Source: Gracilaria domingensis
Taxonomy: Eukaryota; Rhodophyta; Florideophyceae; Gracilariales; Gracilariaceae
Assembly: GCA_022539475.1 (NCBI GenBank)
Contig: VCMS01000197.1
Coordinates: forward strand, 23,038 to 87,037
Direction of reading: 5' to 3'
Length of the DNA: 64,000 nucleotides
Part shown: piece by piece, positions 41,643 through 52,424 of the stretch
How positions within the stretch are numbered: the stretch's first letter is position 1
Layout: each line of letters begins with the position of its first letter
Notes under the pieces: model-generated
What the model was told of the DNA's origin: nothing
The model's database searches: none
What the model saw: the letters and a program-made list of their open reading frames with translations, nothing else
Translations under genes and position numbers: made by a program

Positions 41643-44600
41643 TTGGGAATTCCCCCTGCGGGAGGGGCGTCTCCTGAGCCGAAGTCCGAGACGCCCGAGG
41701 CGCCGCCGCTTCGCTCCCAGGTCACTTTCCTTGAGAAGAAGATCCTTACGAGGAAGATGGCTCAATCTGACGTGGACTCAGAGCTTTTAACGGTTCTCCG
41801 TCGTCCGTGGGTACGGTCCCGAAATTTGCGTAACCCGGATAGAGTCCTTATGATGGCCAAGAGGAATTATAAGGTTTACGCCGACCTCGGCTTATCACAC
41901 CAGTTTATGGTTCGTCAACTGTCCGTGTTGGACACGGGCCCTGCGCCAAATCTCCTTCACTCTTCGTTAGTTCCCCCGGCACTTCGGGAATTCGTTCGCT
42001 ATGGTCCAGGCTTGGATATGGCTGACGCGAACAATAACCCGTTGCGCACGGTTGGTTACTTAACTCTCACAGTGAGACTTGGCACCTACGTGGTGAAACT
42101 TGAATTTGTTGTCTGCGATTCACTCGCTGCACCGGTTATACTCGGTTGTGATTTTTGCGACCGCTTTGTCAAAGCGATACTCCCAAGGGCAAAAACAGTG
42201 GAAATGGAAGACGGTAAAACCATTCTGATTGTTCGGATGTCGTTGAGGCGCGCAATCCGGAAGCGCGTTCCATTACCTGTGTCTCAGGAGGTTCCAAACG
42301 TGGATCCGAAATCAACAAAGCTTCGCATAGCGAAGTCCGTTTCAATCCCGCCGGAATCCCAGGTGTGGGTGCAGTGCGTCTCCAAAGAACATGTAATTCG
42401 ACTAGTTCAACCGTCTTCATCGCTGTACGATCAGCGAGAGCTCGCTTTAGCTAATGGTGTTGTTTCTATCGAGCCGGATCAACCTTTCAAGGTACTGGTT
42501 GCCAACTTTGGCAAAACCACTCAGTGGCTAGTCAAACATCAGGTACTGGGTTCCGTCCTGCCGCATCCGAAGGCGCTCGTGCAGACGAGAATCCCAACGT
42601 CCGAGGTTCTCGGTGTGCCCGAAGCCAAGGAAGGGGAGGTGCGTCCTGGAAACTCCGTTTTCTCGGATTCCTCCAGAAATGGAAACTCCACCGTACCGGA
42701 AGCAGTCGCTACTGAAGAGGTGAATCTAGTTAGTTCGGGCCATGAACTACCGTTCATTCCGGTTAAATCAGAGCTACCCCCTGGCACAGAACAGACGAAT
42801 CCTGTTGAGGAATTAGAGAAGTTGAATCTGGACCATGTCCCAGCGTCTCATCGCGAGAAGTTGCGAGACATGCTCAGAGAATTTACTCCCATGTGGGACG
42901 GTTCCCTTGGAAGAATTGGAGTTACGGAGCACCGTATTGATCTGCTCCCAGATACTCGTCCAATCGCGCAACACCCGTATCGGGCAGGCCCGAAAGCGCG
43001 GGAAGGAGAAAAGTCTCAAGTCGAGAAGATGCTACGTGCCGACGTATTTGAGCCAGCTCAGTCGTCATGGGCATCGCCCGTTGTACTTGTTTCGAAGTCG
43101 GATGGATCGTGGCGTTTTTGCATCGATTACAGGCGACTGAACTCCGTTACAGTCAAAGACGTGTATTCGATTCCACGGATAGATGAGTACATCGACTCGC
43201 TGGGAAGCGCCAGAGTATTTACCGCCCCTGACGCTAATTGGGGTTACTGGCAGGTTCCAATTCGAAAGGAAGATCGCCACAGGACCGAGTTTGTATGTCA
43301 GCAACGACTGCACCGTTTCAAACGGATGCCCTTCGGGCTAACGAATGCTCCCGCTACGTTTCAGCGCGCGATTGACATTCTGCTGGCCAGATTCAAGTGG
43401 CAGACTTGTCTTGTGTACTTGGACGACATTGTCGTATTTTCCAACAGTATGGATGAACATATGTCTCATGTGAAGGAAGTGATGCAAGTTCTGCGTGACG
43501 CAGGTGTTACCTTGAAGCTCAAGAAATGCGAATTCTTTACTGACTCGGTGAAATACTTGGGCCACAGTATCCGCCCAGGGAAACTCTCGGTCGACGAGGT
43601 AAGCGTGAAGTCGCTGAAGGAAGCGAAACATCCGACAACTCCAACGGAACTCCGATCATTTCTCGGTTTGTGTAATGTCTACCGTCGGTTCGTCCCGAAT
43701 TTCGCTGATACTGCAGCTCCTCTCAATTCTCTCTTCAGGAAAGGACAGCCAGTTAAACTGGAACCATTTGGCGATGCGGAAGCATCCGCCTTTTCGTCGT
43801 TAATCGATGCTGTTACGTCTCCGCCGATTTTGGCGTTGCCCACTCCAGGGCTTCCATATGAAGTTGATACCGATTCCAGTGCCCACCAAGTGGGGTGTGC
43901 ATTGTTTCAAGTCTCGGAGGAAGGCGAGCGACGTCCAGTTGGATACTGGTCTCGTTCATTGAACGTGCATCAGCTTAATTACTCAGTCTCTGAGAAAGAG
44001 TGTCTCGCCGTCGTTTGGGCGCTGTCTACCTTAAGACCCTATCTTATGGGAACCCATTTTCAGGTACATACCGATCATTCGGCTCTCCGCTGGCTTATGG
44101 AGATCTCCGAGCCATCGGGTCGCCTTATGCGTTGGCGTCTCCGTTTATCGGAATTAGATTTTGATGTGCGGTACAAACAAGGCACCCTGAATATGCAGGC
44201 TGATGCGCTTTCCCGCTTAGGAACGTCTGGTGAAGCAGAACCTGTCTACGACGACGACATACAATGCTTCTTGGTGGAAGACTGGGAGGAAGACCCCGAA
44301 ATTACGGATGACGTCTGTGACGATATTCTCGCCGCAGAAACGGCCGAGCCACCGCCTGGCTCATTTGAACCCATTACCGCTGAAGAGGTAATACGTGAAC
44401 AACACGGGGATCCTTTCTGTACCCAGATAAGGGCCCGACTCAACGGGGGACTCGAGATACCGTTTCTAATCAACGATCAGGGATTCCTTGTTAGGATTGT
44501 TGGGCCACGCCCTCAAATTGTGGTTCCACACTCCCTACAATGGAGGGTTCTCCATATATCCCACTATGCAAAGATTGGGGGACACCCTGGTGGCGGGAAG

Positions 44601-45344
44601 TTGTATCTAACTCTCCAAAGATACTTTTATTGGCCAGCTATGGCATTTGACTGCTACGCAGTACGCCCTTCAGGCACGGAATGCGCCAAGAACAACGTCA
44701 AACTTCGACGAAACTCGAAGTCGATGACGCTGTTCCCAGCCCGGGCTCCTTTGGAGTTCGTCACTATCGACATCCTGGGCGAATTAATTCGAACCCCACG
44801 CGGTCACAGGTATCTCCTGGTTATCACAGACAGGTTTTCGAAGTTAATGCGAACGGTTCCGTTGAGGCGGATCACTGCAGCAGCAGCTGCACAAGCATTT
44901 GTGACGCATTGGGTCTTCACTTACGGGCCATTCGTTAATCTGCTTTCAGATAATGGCTGGCAGTTTGCGTCAAAGTTCTTTATGGACGTATGCCGTATCC
45001 TGGATGTCAAGAATTTGTTTACAACATCTTATCATCCCCAGTGTAATGGGCAGATGGAACGATTTAATCGTACAATGCTTAACGCATTACGATCCTATGT
45101 TGCGGATCACCCAAAGAATTGGGATTTGTACACCGATGCTATTACGTACGCGTATAACACCCAAGTGCATCGGGTAACGAAGCTTTCGCCGTTTGAACTC
45201 GTTCTTTCGAGGATACCGCCACCCGTAGCAATCGAATCACAACCGACGCTAGCGTCTTTCCCGTCACCACGGATGTACAAGGACAGCTGGAAAAATTGGT
45301 TAACCAAGATGGTACCGGTAGCCCGGAAGGCCATGGACAAGTAA
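41643..45344 (+). CDS. pol: Pol polyprotein of element E (protease, RT, RNase H, integrase)
   Basis: 1233 residues open. Protease site VLDTGPAPN (D97). [32 protein letters not shown] and VYLDDIVVFS (YLDD at 592-595). RNase H: YEVDTDSSAHQVG, EKECLAVVWALSTL, ADALSRL. Integrase: zinc-binding HYAKIGGHPGG...CAKNN (first Cys region altered), then VTIDILGEL (D1043), LLSDNGWQF (D1103) and NGQMERFNRTM (E1139), the canonical D-D-35-E. The only coding break is a TAA at 45342-45344 inside the integrase C-terminal part; the same frame continues downstream. The start is not an ATG, as expected for -1 frameshift expression from gag. Confidence 0.92.
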   Translation: MGIPPAGGASPEPKSETPEAPPLRSQVTFLEKKILTRKMAQSDVDSELLTVLRRPWVRSRNLRNPDRVLMMAKRNYKVYADLGLSHQFMVRQLSVLDTGPAPNLLHSSLVPPALREFVRYGPGLDMADANNNPLRTVGYLTLTVRLGTYVVKLEFVVCDSLAAPVILGCDFCDRFVKAILPRAKTVEMEDGKTILIVRMSLRRAIRKRVPLPVSQEVPNVDPKSTKLRIAKSVSIPPESQVWVQCVSKEHVIRLVQPSSSLYDQRELALANGVVSIEPDQPFKVLVANFGKTTQWLVKHQVLGSVLPHPKALVQTRIPTSEVLGVPEAKEGEVRPGNSVFSDSSRNGNSTVPEAVATEEVNLVSSGHELPFIPVKSELPPGTEQTNPVEELEKLNLDHVPASHREKLRDMLREFTPMWDGSLGRIGVTEHRIDLLPDTRPIAQHPYRAGPKAREGEKSQVEKMLRADVFEPAQSSWASPVVLVSKSDGSWRFCIDYRRLNSVTVKDVYSIPRIDEYIDSLGSARVFTAPDANWGYWQVPIRKEDRHRTEFVCQQRLHRFKRMPFGLTNAPATFQRAIDILLARFKWQTCLVYLDDIVVFSNSMDEHMSHVKEVMQVLRDAGVTLKLKKCEFFTDSVKYLGHSIRPGKLSVDEVSVKSLKEAKHPTTPTELRSFLGLCNVYRRFVPNFADTAAPLNSLFRKGQPVKLEPFGDAEASAFSSLIDAVTSPPILALPTPGLPYEVDTDSSAHQVGCALFQVSEEGERRPVGYWSRSLNVHQLNYSVSEKECLAVVWALSTLRPYLMGTHFQVHTDHSALRWLMEISEPSGRLMRWRLRLSELDFDVRYKQGTLNMQADALSRLGTSGEAEPVYDDDIQCFLVEDWEEDPEITDDVCDDILAAETAEPPPGSFEPITAEEVIREQHGDPFCTQIRARLNGGLEIPFLINDQGFLVRIVGPRPQIVVPHSLQWRVLHISHYAKIGGHPGGGKLYLTLQRYFYWPAMAFDCYAVRPSGTECAKNNVKLRRNSKSMTLFPARAPLEFVTIDILGELIRTPRGHRYLLVITDRFSKLMRTVPLRRITAAAAAQAFVTHWVFTYGPFVNLLSDNGWQFASKFFMDVCRILDVKNLFTTSYHPQCNGQMERFNRTMLNALRSYVADHPKNWDLYTDAITYAYNTQVHRVTKLSPFELVLSRIPPPVAIESQPTLASFPSPRMYKDSWKNWLTKMVPVARKAMDK

Positions 45345-46169
45345 AAGCGTAATTTCGATCGCCGAATTCGCGGTACACCAGTGGTGGTAGAGCCAAACAG
45401 CTTTGTGTTCCTTCGGGAGGAGTATTACAATCCTGACAAGGAAAAGAGACATAAGCTCTCCCGCATCGCTGATGGACCGTATCGCGTCATTTCCATCAAT
45501 CCGGATACCGTCGTACTCGAAATTGACGGACGTCATGAACGAATCTCGCGTGACCGCGTTGTGCCCGCCCCGAAGCCACCCACCACAACCGGGCCCACCT
45601 TAACCAATAACCAATCAGGGGATCCTCAACAAGAGGCAGAACCGTCAACAGCCGCTACATTACCGTCTCGCCCGGCGATTCTTCCGCACCAGGATCGAGG
45701 ATTAATTGATCTACCTACAGTAGGTACTTCTGACCACAGAACTACTTGGACGAATTCCACCGACTCCGCACGAGTATTTACAAGAGTAACCCCTCCACCC
45801 CATCTCCTGATGGAGCCCGTGGCGCCACCTAAGGAGGGGGAGGATATCGCGGTTGCTGCGAATGGCACTGACGCTCCGGTGTCGCCCGGTTCCCCAACCA
45901 CGGGAAATGTGATCCACACTGACAATCCAGTCGCTCCCGTGGGAGAATCTAGCGGCACAGTTGCCTTATCGCACCCCAACCGTGAGGACTCAGCCGTATC
46001 GGTCTCCGTTACCTCGGAACGTGCCTGTGAGATGCGTAACGTCGCCGCAGAAGCAGCTACCCATCATGGGATTGCTAATCGCTCGAAGTCGCGTAACCGC
46101 GTCGAGAATGACAGTCGAACTGTGAAGACAGTTTCCGCTGATCCGGACCAGCCGCCATACGCGGAGTAA
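45345..46169 (+). CDS. Integrase C-terminal GPY-like module and Pro/Thr-rich tail (element E)
   Basis: Same frame as pol, after the single TAA. VEPNSFVFLREEYY and IADGPYRVISINPDTVVLEI form the GPY/F-like fold that follows Gypsy integrase cores. A ~170-residue Pro/Thr/Ser-rich tail follows. There is no chromodomain here; the chromodomain is in a separate ORF 0.7 kb downstream. Confidence 0.8.
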   Translation, partial: KRNFDRRIRGTPVVVEPNSFVFLREEYYNPDKEKRHKLSRIADGPYRVISINPDTVVLEIDGRHERISRDRVVPAPKPPTTTGPTLTNNQSGDPQQEAEPSTAATLPSRPAILPHQDRGLIDLPTVGTSDHRTTWTNSTDSARVFTRVTPPPHLLMEPVAPPKEGEDIAVAANGTDAPVSPGSPTTGNVIHTDNPVAPVGESSGTVALSHPNREDSAVSVSVTSERACEMRNVAAEAATHHGIANRSKSRNRVENDSRTVKTVSADPDQPPYAE

Positions 46170-46232
46170 TAGCGCTGCAACCCTGAAAGGGAAAGCCTCG
46201 TGAACGAGTTGTGCTGAGTATTACCACTCATT

Positions 46233-46628
46233 ATGGATTCCCTTGTGGGACTTTTAACGCTTTCTTGGAAGCTGACATTCTACAGTGTGAACCACATTGC
46301 GTGTGGACACTTGGAACTCCGCCGCCACTGCAAGAAGTGCAATCTCCGTGACACGGGGCCTGACAGAACCAGGCGCGTGCCACGTGACGCACGTTACAAC
46401 GTGGAAAGCCCTAATGAGTGGTCGGCGACCTTTCGCGAACGGATGGCCGAGCACGGCACGCGCACGATTGTCGTGGTTGCCAATCTGTGGCGTAGAGTTA
46501 ATCGGGGCTCTTGGCACAAGCCCCGTAGACCGGGTGAACCGCCGCCCTGCCAAGGGAGTGCGGTGCGCACCTCCGTCACCGAAACGGTTATCGCCGTGAA
46601 GGTCGGGAGATTCGTCAACCGGAAGTAA
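46233..46628 (+). CDS. ORF3 of element E, unknown
   Basis: 131 codons from an ATG. A hydrophobic start (MDSLVGLLTLSWKLTF) is followed by a Cys/His cluster (HIACGHLELRRHCKKC) and a basic Arg/Pro-rich remainder. C-x-H...H-C-x2-C spacing suggests possible metal binding, but no family is recognised. It lies between the integrase tail and the chromodomain ORF, in a different frame from both. Confidence 0.45.
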   Translation: MDSLVGLLTLSWKLTFYSVNHIACGHLELRRHCKKCNLRDTGPDRTRRVPRDARYNVESPNEWSATFRERMAEHGTRTIVVVANLWRRVNRGSWHKPRRPGEPPPCQGSAVRTSVTETVIAVKVGRFVNRK

Positions 46629-46888
46629 TACCGTTTGTCGGTCTCTCGACTCTCGTCGAATAACGTGATGCCGTTGGACTCGTCTGATCGAGAGCTTTGC
46701 AAATACCTCCCTAGCTCAAGGATAGGACGCGTAGGACGCGAGTTACAGTACGGCCGCCACAGCGGCATGCCTGGAAAACCGCGGAAGTAAGCCTGTCTCC
46801 AACACTTGGAAAGCTTCACCTGCGTGATTTTAGGCAGCTACAGAACATCTCCAGGTGAAACTGCGTCAGCAGGAGTGGCCCATATGCC

Positions 46889-47122
46889 ATGGAGGCCCGC
46901 GAACGGGAAGTGTTCCCACAAGAATTCGTTATCGAACGCATCGTGAGTCACGTCGTCAACCCCGATGGGGAGAATGAATACCAAGTTCGTTGGTACGGAT
47001 ACTCCCCTGAGGAGGATACTTTCGAACCTATCGAACATCTGCCTCGATCGAAGGTTCTCGCCTACTACCGGCGCAAGCGCTTACCGCCACTTCCAAACTT
47101 GGACGCAGCTCAGGTAGGGTGA
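46889..47122 (+). CDS. Stand-alone chromodomain protein (element E)
   Basis: 77 residues from an ATG (GCCATGG context). Nearly the whole ORF is one chromodomain: FVIERIVSHVV, then NEYQVRWYGYSPEEDTFEPI and EHLPRSKVLAYY. Aromatic residues at the expected cage positions (W/Y in VRWYGY) are present. Chromodomains read methylated histone tails. In most chromoviruses this domain is fused to the integrase C-terminus; here an ORF with its own start encodes it, in a different frame from pol. Confidence 0.8.
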   Translation: MEAREREVFPQEFVIERIVSHVVNPDGENEYQVRWYGYSPEEDTFEPIEHLPRSKVLAYYRRKRLPPLPNLDAAQVG

Positions 47123-47511
47123 CAGTACTACTGTGCCGCGAGGTGAACCGACGGGCCCACTTGTGGGAGAATAATTGATGATATTACCAAGAAGTTTGGG
47201 TTGTTCCTACGGAAGGAAGTATCGAAGGGATGAAAGAAGAAAGATGACTTCCGTCTAACGGACGCCGATTTATCGGAAAGAAGCGAATTACCGTCTAACG
47301 GTCCATGTGAACATGTCGTGAAGCTACACGCGTATTGGAGAACCGCATTGGAACGATGGTGCGCCAAAGGCATTGAACCGTAATCCGGTTATGAAGGAAC
47401 TCATATCGAAGTCGATTTTGTTCTAAGGAGAAGTTGTACCGCTAGCTATTGCGCAGTGCGTTGGTCGCAGAGCCTACAACAGCCCATCATAGAGGGAACC
47501 CAGCGTTGGGA

Positions 47512-49326
47512 TCACTGCCATCCTTTCGAAGGACTGGCACCTCCAGGGTTGGACGACCCCGCTTGGAAAGGCTGACTCGCGAAAGCCTGCGCGCCCAATT
47601 CCGAAAGCTGGCCAAGGTCGTACATATCCGGTGGAACCGGCACCCCAAGTCCGTGGAGTTGGTTGCGCATCGCTACCACGCGAGGGTCAATATTCCCCTG
47701 CGCAGGGCCCACGCCCCAACCGATAGGAGCAACTGGCGCTGCCGCCCCTCCGACAACCGGAACTCCTGCGGAAGCCGCCGACGGGCCTCTCCTTGCCGGG
47801 TCTTCCACAGTGTCATCCACCATTGGATCGTCCTCCTCTGCTACGGAGTAATAGTTGTCGGAAAACATGAACCCAATAGCGTGATCGCTCGGAACCACTC
47901 GAGGAACTCCGCGTAGGACGAGAGCCCGCTCCTTCGGGGCGGTAACTCCCTCCCAGGGATCGTAATACACGAAGTCACCGGCACCCGGATGTCTTCGCCG
48001 TGGCGAACGGTCGTAGTGCGAACGAGTGCCCCTGGGGACGTTTTCCGCCGGAACGGTATTCCAATCAATGGAATCGATGAGATCGTTAAGGCTGATAACC
48101 TCGCTGACGTTGTCGTCCGAACCGAGCGCGGTGTATAAGTCCAGTGATCTAATTACATTCCGTAACCTCGGAGGCAAATACCAAACACGGTTCTGGTCGT
48201 ATGCTTCCCATAGCATAAACGCGGCAACGCGAGCGGCCCATTTGGCGATGAAGAGCATCCAATACTCCGAGTGCGGATTCGCAATCATGCGTGACCCCAC
48301 ATAGGAGATGCACGGAGGCAATTCCGGGAAACACCGGCGTGGTACCTCATAGTGAGCCCACCACGATGGGAGTGGAGCGAATCGACTCGCTAGTGCGTCC
48401 GGACGCAAACATTCAACCTCCATGTTCTGGTGTGGAATCAGATACCCGAACCGGGATCGCCACCTGCGTTCGTTTCGCAATCGGTCGAAGAAGCTTCCCT
48501 CTCCCGAAGGGCGATATAGATATCGAAACTCCGCTGGCAGGATAGACCTGTTGAACAGGAGAATGTCCGCCGGCATCGACTCCGGGAAGTTTTCCGCCGC
48601 TTGGAAGTCCGCGAGGTTCGCGCCTTACTTGATCTCTCCGTAAGTTCGGAACCGGGAAAGGTCGAACCCGTATGACTCAGGGATCCTCTCGGGGAACGAG
48701 GCTCGGTCCTTCCGAAAGTATACCAATCGCGCCATAGCCGCGCGCGCTTCATCCAGCGTTTCGTTTCCACGGCCGCGCCGCTTTCGTGACAACACGTGAG
48801 GTGCAACCGCCACGCGGTGTCTCCAATCCCAGGAGTCCACCATATCTCGGTGCAGGCCGCCAGGCAGCATACCGTTCTCGGTGTATGAATCCATCAACGC
48901 ACTGTTGCGAACCGCTGTCGGGTGAAACCAGGGCGCTCTGGAATAGGCCCAGCTTCCCACGGTAGTCGGATCTTGAACAAGGAGCGATTCACGCGCTATC
49001 CAGCCAGCTGGGGTCGCCCGTAAGGGCACCGCCTGAGCGGAATTCCACGCCGCGACGTCGATCGGATTCGGTGTAGAGGTGTGATGTTGACTCTGAGGCA
49101 GAGGAGCGGAGGCGAAACCGCCGAGATACCCTGTCGCAGGAGGTGCGGGACCCGAAACGTTCGGAACCCCGGCTTGGGAAGGCTGCTCGTCGCCCTGGTG
49201 AGGGTTCATCGAATCGTCGATCGCAGAAGAAACTTCAAGTACTGAATCGTCTGAGTGCAGAGGAAGTGAGTGCGCTTGCGCGTGTGTATCGTTGTGACGA
49301 GGAACCGGAATCTCGGATATGTCCAT
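47512..49326 (-). CDS. Long antisense ORF of element E, novel, one internal stop
   Basis: Starts at an ATG (49326) and runs 233 codons to a single TAA (48625-48627). The same frame continues for 370 more codons to 47512. N-terminal ~100 residues are His/Gln/Pro/Ser-rich. The middle is Trp/Arg-rich and globular-looking (SWDWRHRVAVAPHVLSRKRR, FRYLYRPSGEGSFFDRL, WWAHYEVPRRCFPELPP, YWMLFIAKWAARVAAFMLWE). The end is Gly/Pro/Ala-rich. No known domain is recognised. It is antisense to gag-pol and placed between the chromodomain ORF and the 3' LTR. A TATATAA (minus, 49338-49345) sits just upstream of the ATG. Confidence 0.75.
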
Positions 49327-49393
49327 GATGGACCCCGCTTATATAATCGCTCGCTGATGAGTCTCCGCTCGCAAACCGGATGTTTCCTGCGCT

Positions 49394-49406
49394 AAGGAGC
49401 GGGATA
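49394..49406 (+). promoter_or_regulatory. Polypurine tract of element E
   Basis: AAGGAGCGGGATA directly precedes the 3' LTR, the position of the plus-strand primer. Confidence 0.6.
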
Positions 49407-50387
49407 TGTAGAGCAAAACGTGCTCGCCCGGTACACGGGGGAGGATTTCATAAACCCCTGGTAAGGACGATTCCGGGTACTCGGAAGGTATGAGTATTGG
49501 CCCACGGATGGGATACTTTTTGGCAGTATTGAGTTATGGCACCCTGAGGGGTCAGCCATGACGTGGCACAGATGAGTGCTGGTCGCGTGGACGCGTGTGT
49601 AGGAATGGGTGTGTTCACACATGTCTTGTTATGATTGTCGGATATTTTACTGGCCGCTGCCGCGGGTTGTCACGTGCACCACGTGTATGGACCTGCTTAG
49701 GTGTGCACTAGATTATTTAATTTAGTTTAACTAATTTATCGGTTACGATATAAGAGGTGACCTCCCGGTCACCTCCTCCTTCAGTAAAGGGTAACCGAGT
49801 TCGGCTCTGAACCAAGTTCGCCTGCGCGAAGTGTACAACTCCCTCAGAAGGGTCACCGCGTACGGTACGGATTGGATTCATCCCTCGGGATCACTCAGAC
49901 AATACTGACCATTGTGGCCTTGCTTTCGGGCTTATTTATTCCGTGTCTTCGGACTTTCTGTTTCGTTTACTGTGTAGTTGAACTGCTTTGACCACAATTG
50001 GTAGCGTTTCCGTCTCTGTATAGAGTTGTGCCGCGTGGGCTTAATACACATCGTCGTCTCCCGGCGCCGGGTCTGTTGCCGCTTGCAGCACGTCCCGCCG
50101 CGGGATTCCTCTCTTTTCCTCCTTTGGTTTCCCTTCCTTTTCGCCCTTTTACCTAGGGCTTACACCGCTCTACGGTACCTCCCTCCTCAACCATTTCGTC
50201 GCTTTTCGCCGGATTCCTGGATCAGGCCCGTTCACCCATCAACCTCCGTAGGTATATCCCGTACCACGGGCGGTCTTACACCCGCACTATCCGTGTTCGG
50301 AGGGCTCACCGCTGAGTTTACCTCGTCTAGAGGGCAAGGACTTGAACGCCTTGAGAGACAATCCCATCGCTGGGGTTTTGCTCTACA
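49407..50387 (+). repeat. 3' LTR of element E
   Basis: 981 bp, about 98% identical to the 5' LTR, followed by the second AACAT. Confidence 0.95.
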
Positions 50388-50392
50388 AACAT

Positions 50393-52157
50393 GTGCCCAA
50401 GCGTTCCACCCGAGTCAATTCTGCTCCATGGAGATACGCTCCTGAGTACTTCGTTGCTCTCTCTAAGAACGGTATGATGGTGATATCACATAAAAACCTT
50501 GCAGCATCGTTTTATGAGGCAATGCAGTCAGACGAGAGCGAACAATGGTTGAAAGCTATGTAGTCACAGATTGAAAACCTCAAGGAGAGGGAAGTTTTGG
50601 AACTGGTTCTGCGTCCGGAGAACGTTAATCCAATTCTGTTTCGGTGGATATTTGACCGCAAGAAGAACGCAGCTAGAGAATTAACCCGATATCGAGCAAC
50701 AGTTGTGGCCAAAAAAGTTATGCAGTGGTATGGTGTTGACTAAACAGATTTGTTTGCTCCAGTTGTGAGGTACGCCACCGTCCAGGTGGTATTAGCAGTC
50801 ATTGCGCAGCTGGTGATGAACTTTGTACGGGTCGATATCAAAGATGCATTCATGTATGGTCGACTTATTGATGAAGTCTACATGGAAGAGTTTCCAGTTT
50901 TTGTGACTGACCCAGTGAAAACTCGTGCAACTAAATTCAATTTGAAATTCATTTGATTTTCAATCCTTCTTCTGCTTTTGTTCATTTCAACAGGTCGTGC
51001 GTCATTAAATCATCGTTGAATCAAAATCTAACAAACCTCTGTTGAAGTTAATTTTTCTGAAAAATTCAATCTATTGAAAATGCCTTGAACGTTTAAGAAA
51101 ACGAGGTAAGATAATGAGAAGTGAATGAGAGTCCAATGAGGGAAAGTTCTGCCTGGGTGATGGAAGGGAGGCAGAGTGGTATAGGTTGCTTCGTGCAAAT
51201 TATGCTCTGAAGCAGGCTTTCCGAGCAATTCGAGATTTCAGTCACCCCAATTTGCTCGCAGCTAGATTGAAGTGCTCCGAACATGATCCTGCTCTCTATT
51301 TTTCGGCGCATGGACCTTCTCAGGTACTTCTCATCCTTTACTTCGATGACGTGCTCGTTGCCAGTAAGGATCATGCAGCGGAAAATGCCGTTGTCCGTAA
51401 GCCACCAGATCATGTTAGTCTTCGTATAGAGAAGGATGACGCAAAGTTCTCGGGAATGGTAGTCACTCTAGATCCAGAAAATGGCACTATCGCGGTTTAC
51501 AACGCCCCAATGATTGAGCATCTTCTTCGCAGTTTTGGTATGCTGAATTGTTCTCTGTCTAGAATTCCGATGGATCGTAGTTGTGTGGCAAGACTTTCCC
51601 GCACCGATTCTGTTTGTTTGGAGGTAGGTATCTGGTCAAAGAAGTGGTAGGAGCCTTCATTTATCTTAGAAACACCTGCCGACTGGACAATTCTTTCGCT
51701 GTTTCCTTTCCGAGTCGCTTCATGGACTGAGATGATAGAGCGCATTGGAAAGCAGCAAGAAGGGTGATTTGTTATATCAAGGGAACGCAATACGCTGGAT
51801 TGTCTTTCGAACCGGGGCCTGATGCGTTTGAGATTGTTGGGTACTGCGATGCGGATTTTACGGGTGATGGAACTGATCGGAAATCAACTACGGGGTTCCT
51901 CTTTCAACAGATTATTGCATTGATCTGTTGGAATTTGGAGAAGCAGCTGCTGGTCGCGCAGTCTACAGACCAAGCCAAATATGTAGCGTTTTCGTATGCT
52001 GTGCGCGAAGGCTTGTGGTTGAACGTATGTATCACGAACTTGGGTTTTCTAATCTACATGGCTTCAAGTTATTTGTGGCAACCAGGGAGCGGTTTTATAG
52101 TCTTAGTCTCAGAATCATGTATGCAGTGATCGCACAAAGCATGTAGAGATCCGGTAC
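50393..52157 (+). pseudogene. Copia RT and RNase H (element D, 3' part)
   Basis: Resumes the copia reading: VPKRSTRVNSAPWRYAPEYF, then FYEAMQSDESEQWLKAM and VRVDIKDAFMYGRLIDEVYM. A ~240-bp unrelated stretch (about 50935-51177) interrupts the RT. It continues ANYALKQAFRAIRDF, LILYFDDVLVASKD (RT catalytic box), and RNase H pieces (YCDADFTGDGTDRKSTTGF). The end, RTKHVEIRY at 52157, is cut by the next element. Multiple stops and frameshifts. Confidence 0.85.
50935..51177. other. Non-copia insertion within the RT of element D
   Basis: AT-rich sequence with AAATTCAA/TTGAAAAT dyads that interrupts RT between two conserved blocks. No ends or duplication recognised. Confidence 0.4.
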
Positions 52158-52317
52158 TGATGATCTACACGTGACAGAAGGACTTACAATTCGACTAATA
52201 ACGACCACGCGTCTGAAAGGTCGTCAGCTGTCGTTGCCCCTACTTGTAGCACCCATTTGCTTTCCTGCACTTCTTTTCGTAAAGGAGAGTAACTTCGTAA
52301 CACCTACCACACTTGCC
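52158..52317 (+). repeat. 5' LTR of copia F
   Basis: 160 bp, TGATGATCTACACGTGACAG to ACACTTGCC. The exact end is uncertain by a few bases. Confidence 0.75.
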
Positions 52318-52424
52318 TCGTAGTTGACACAGTCCTACGCGGTTTGTGGTGAGTCACGTGACAAACTCTCCAGCTCCTCTGCGGAGCGATAATCGCGAAT
52401 TAGCTCCGTAACAAACTTCACAAA

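Larger units (their letters stand above)
38379..50387 (+). mobile_element. 12,009-bp Ty3/Gypsy element (element E) nested in copia D
   Basis: 981-bp LTRs at both ends (19 differences by eye), each starting TGTAGAGCAAAAC and ending GTTTTGCTCTACA, a 13-bp perfect inverted end. The 5-bp duplication AACAT lies at 38374-38378 and 50388-50392. Contents in order: LTR, primer site, gag, pol, integrase tail, 131-codon ORF3, chromodomain ORF, antisense ORF, purine tract, LTR. Removing the element and one AACAT restores the copia D reading frame. Gag has two stops and two shifts and pol one stop, so this copy is probably non-autonomous. Confidence 0.95.

Noticed and set aside
47449-48643. Plus-strand open frames opposite the antisense ORF
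   Set aside because: They are short and in several frames, while the minus strand keeps one frame for about 600 codons with one stop; the plus frames look like shadows.
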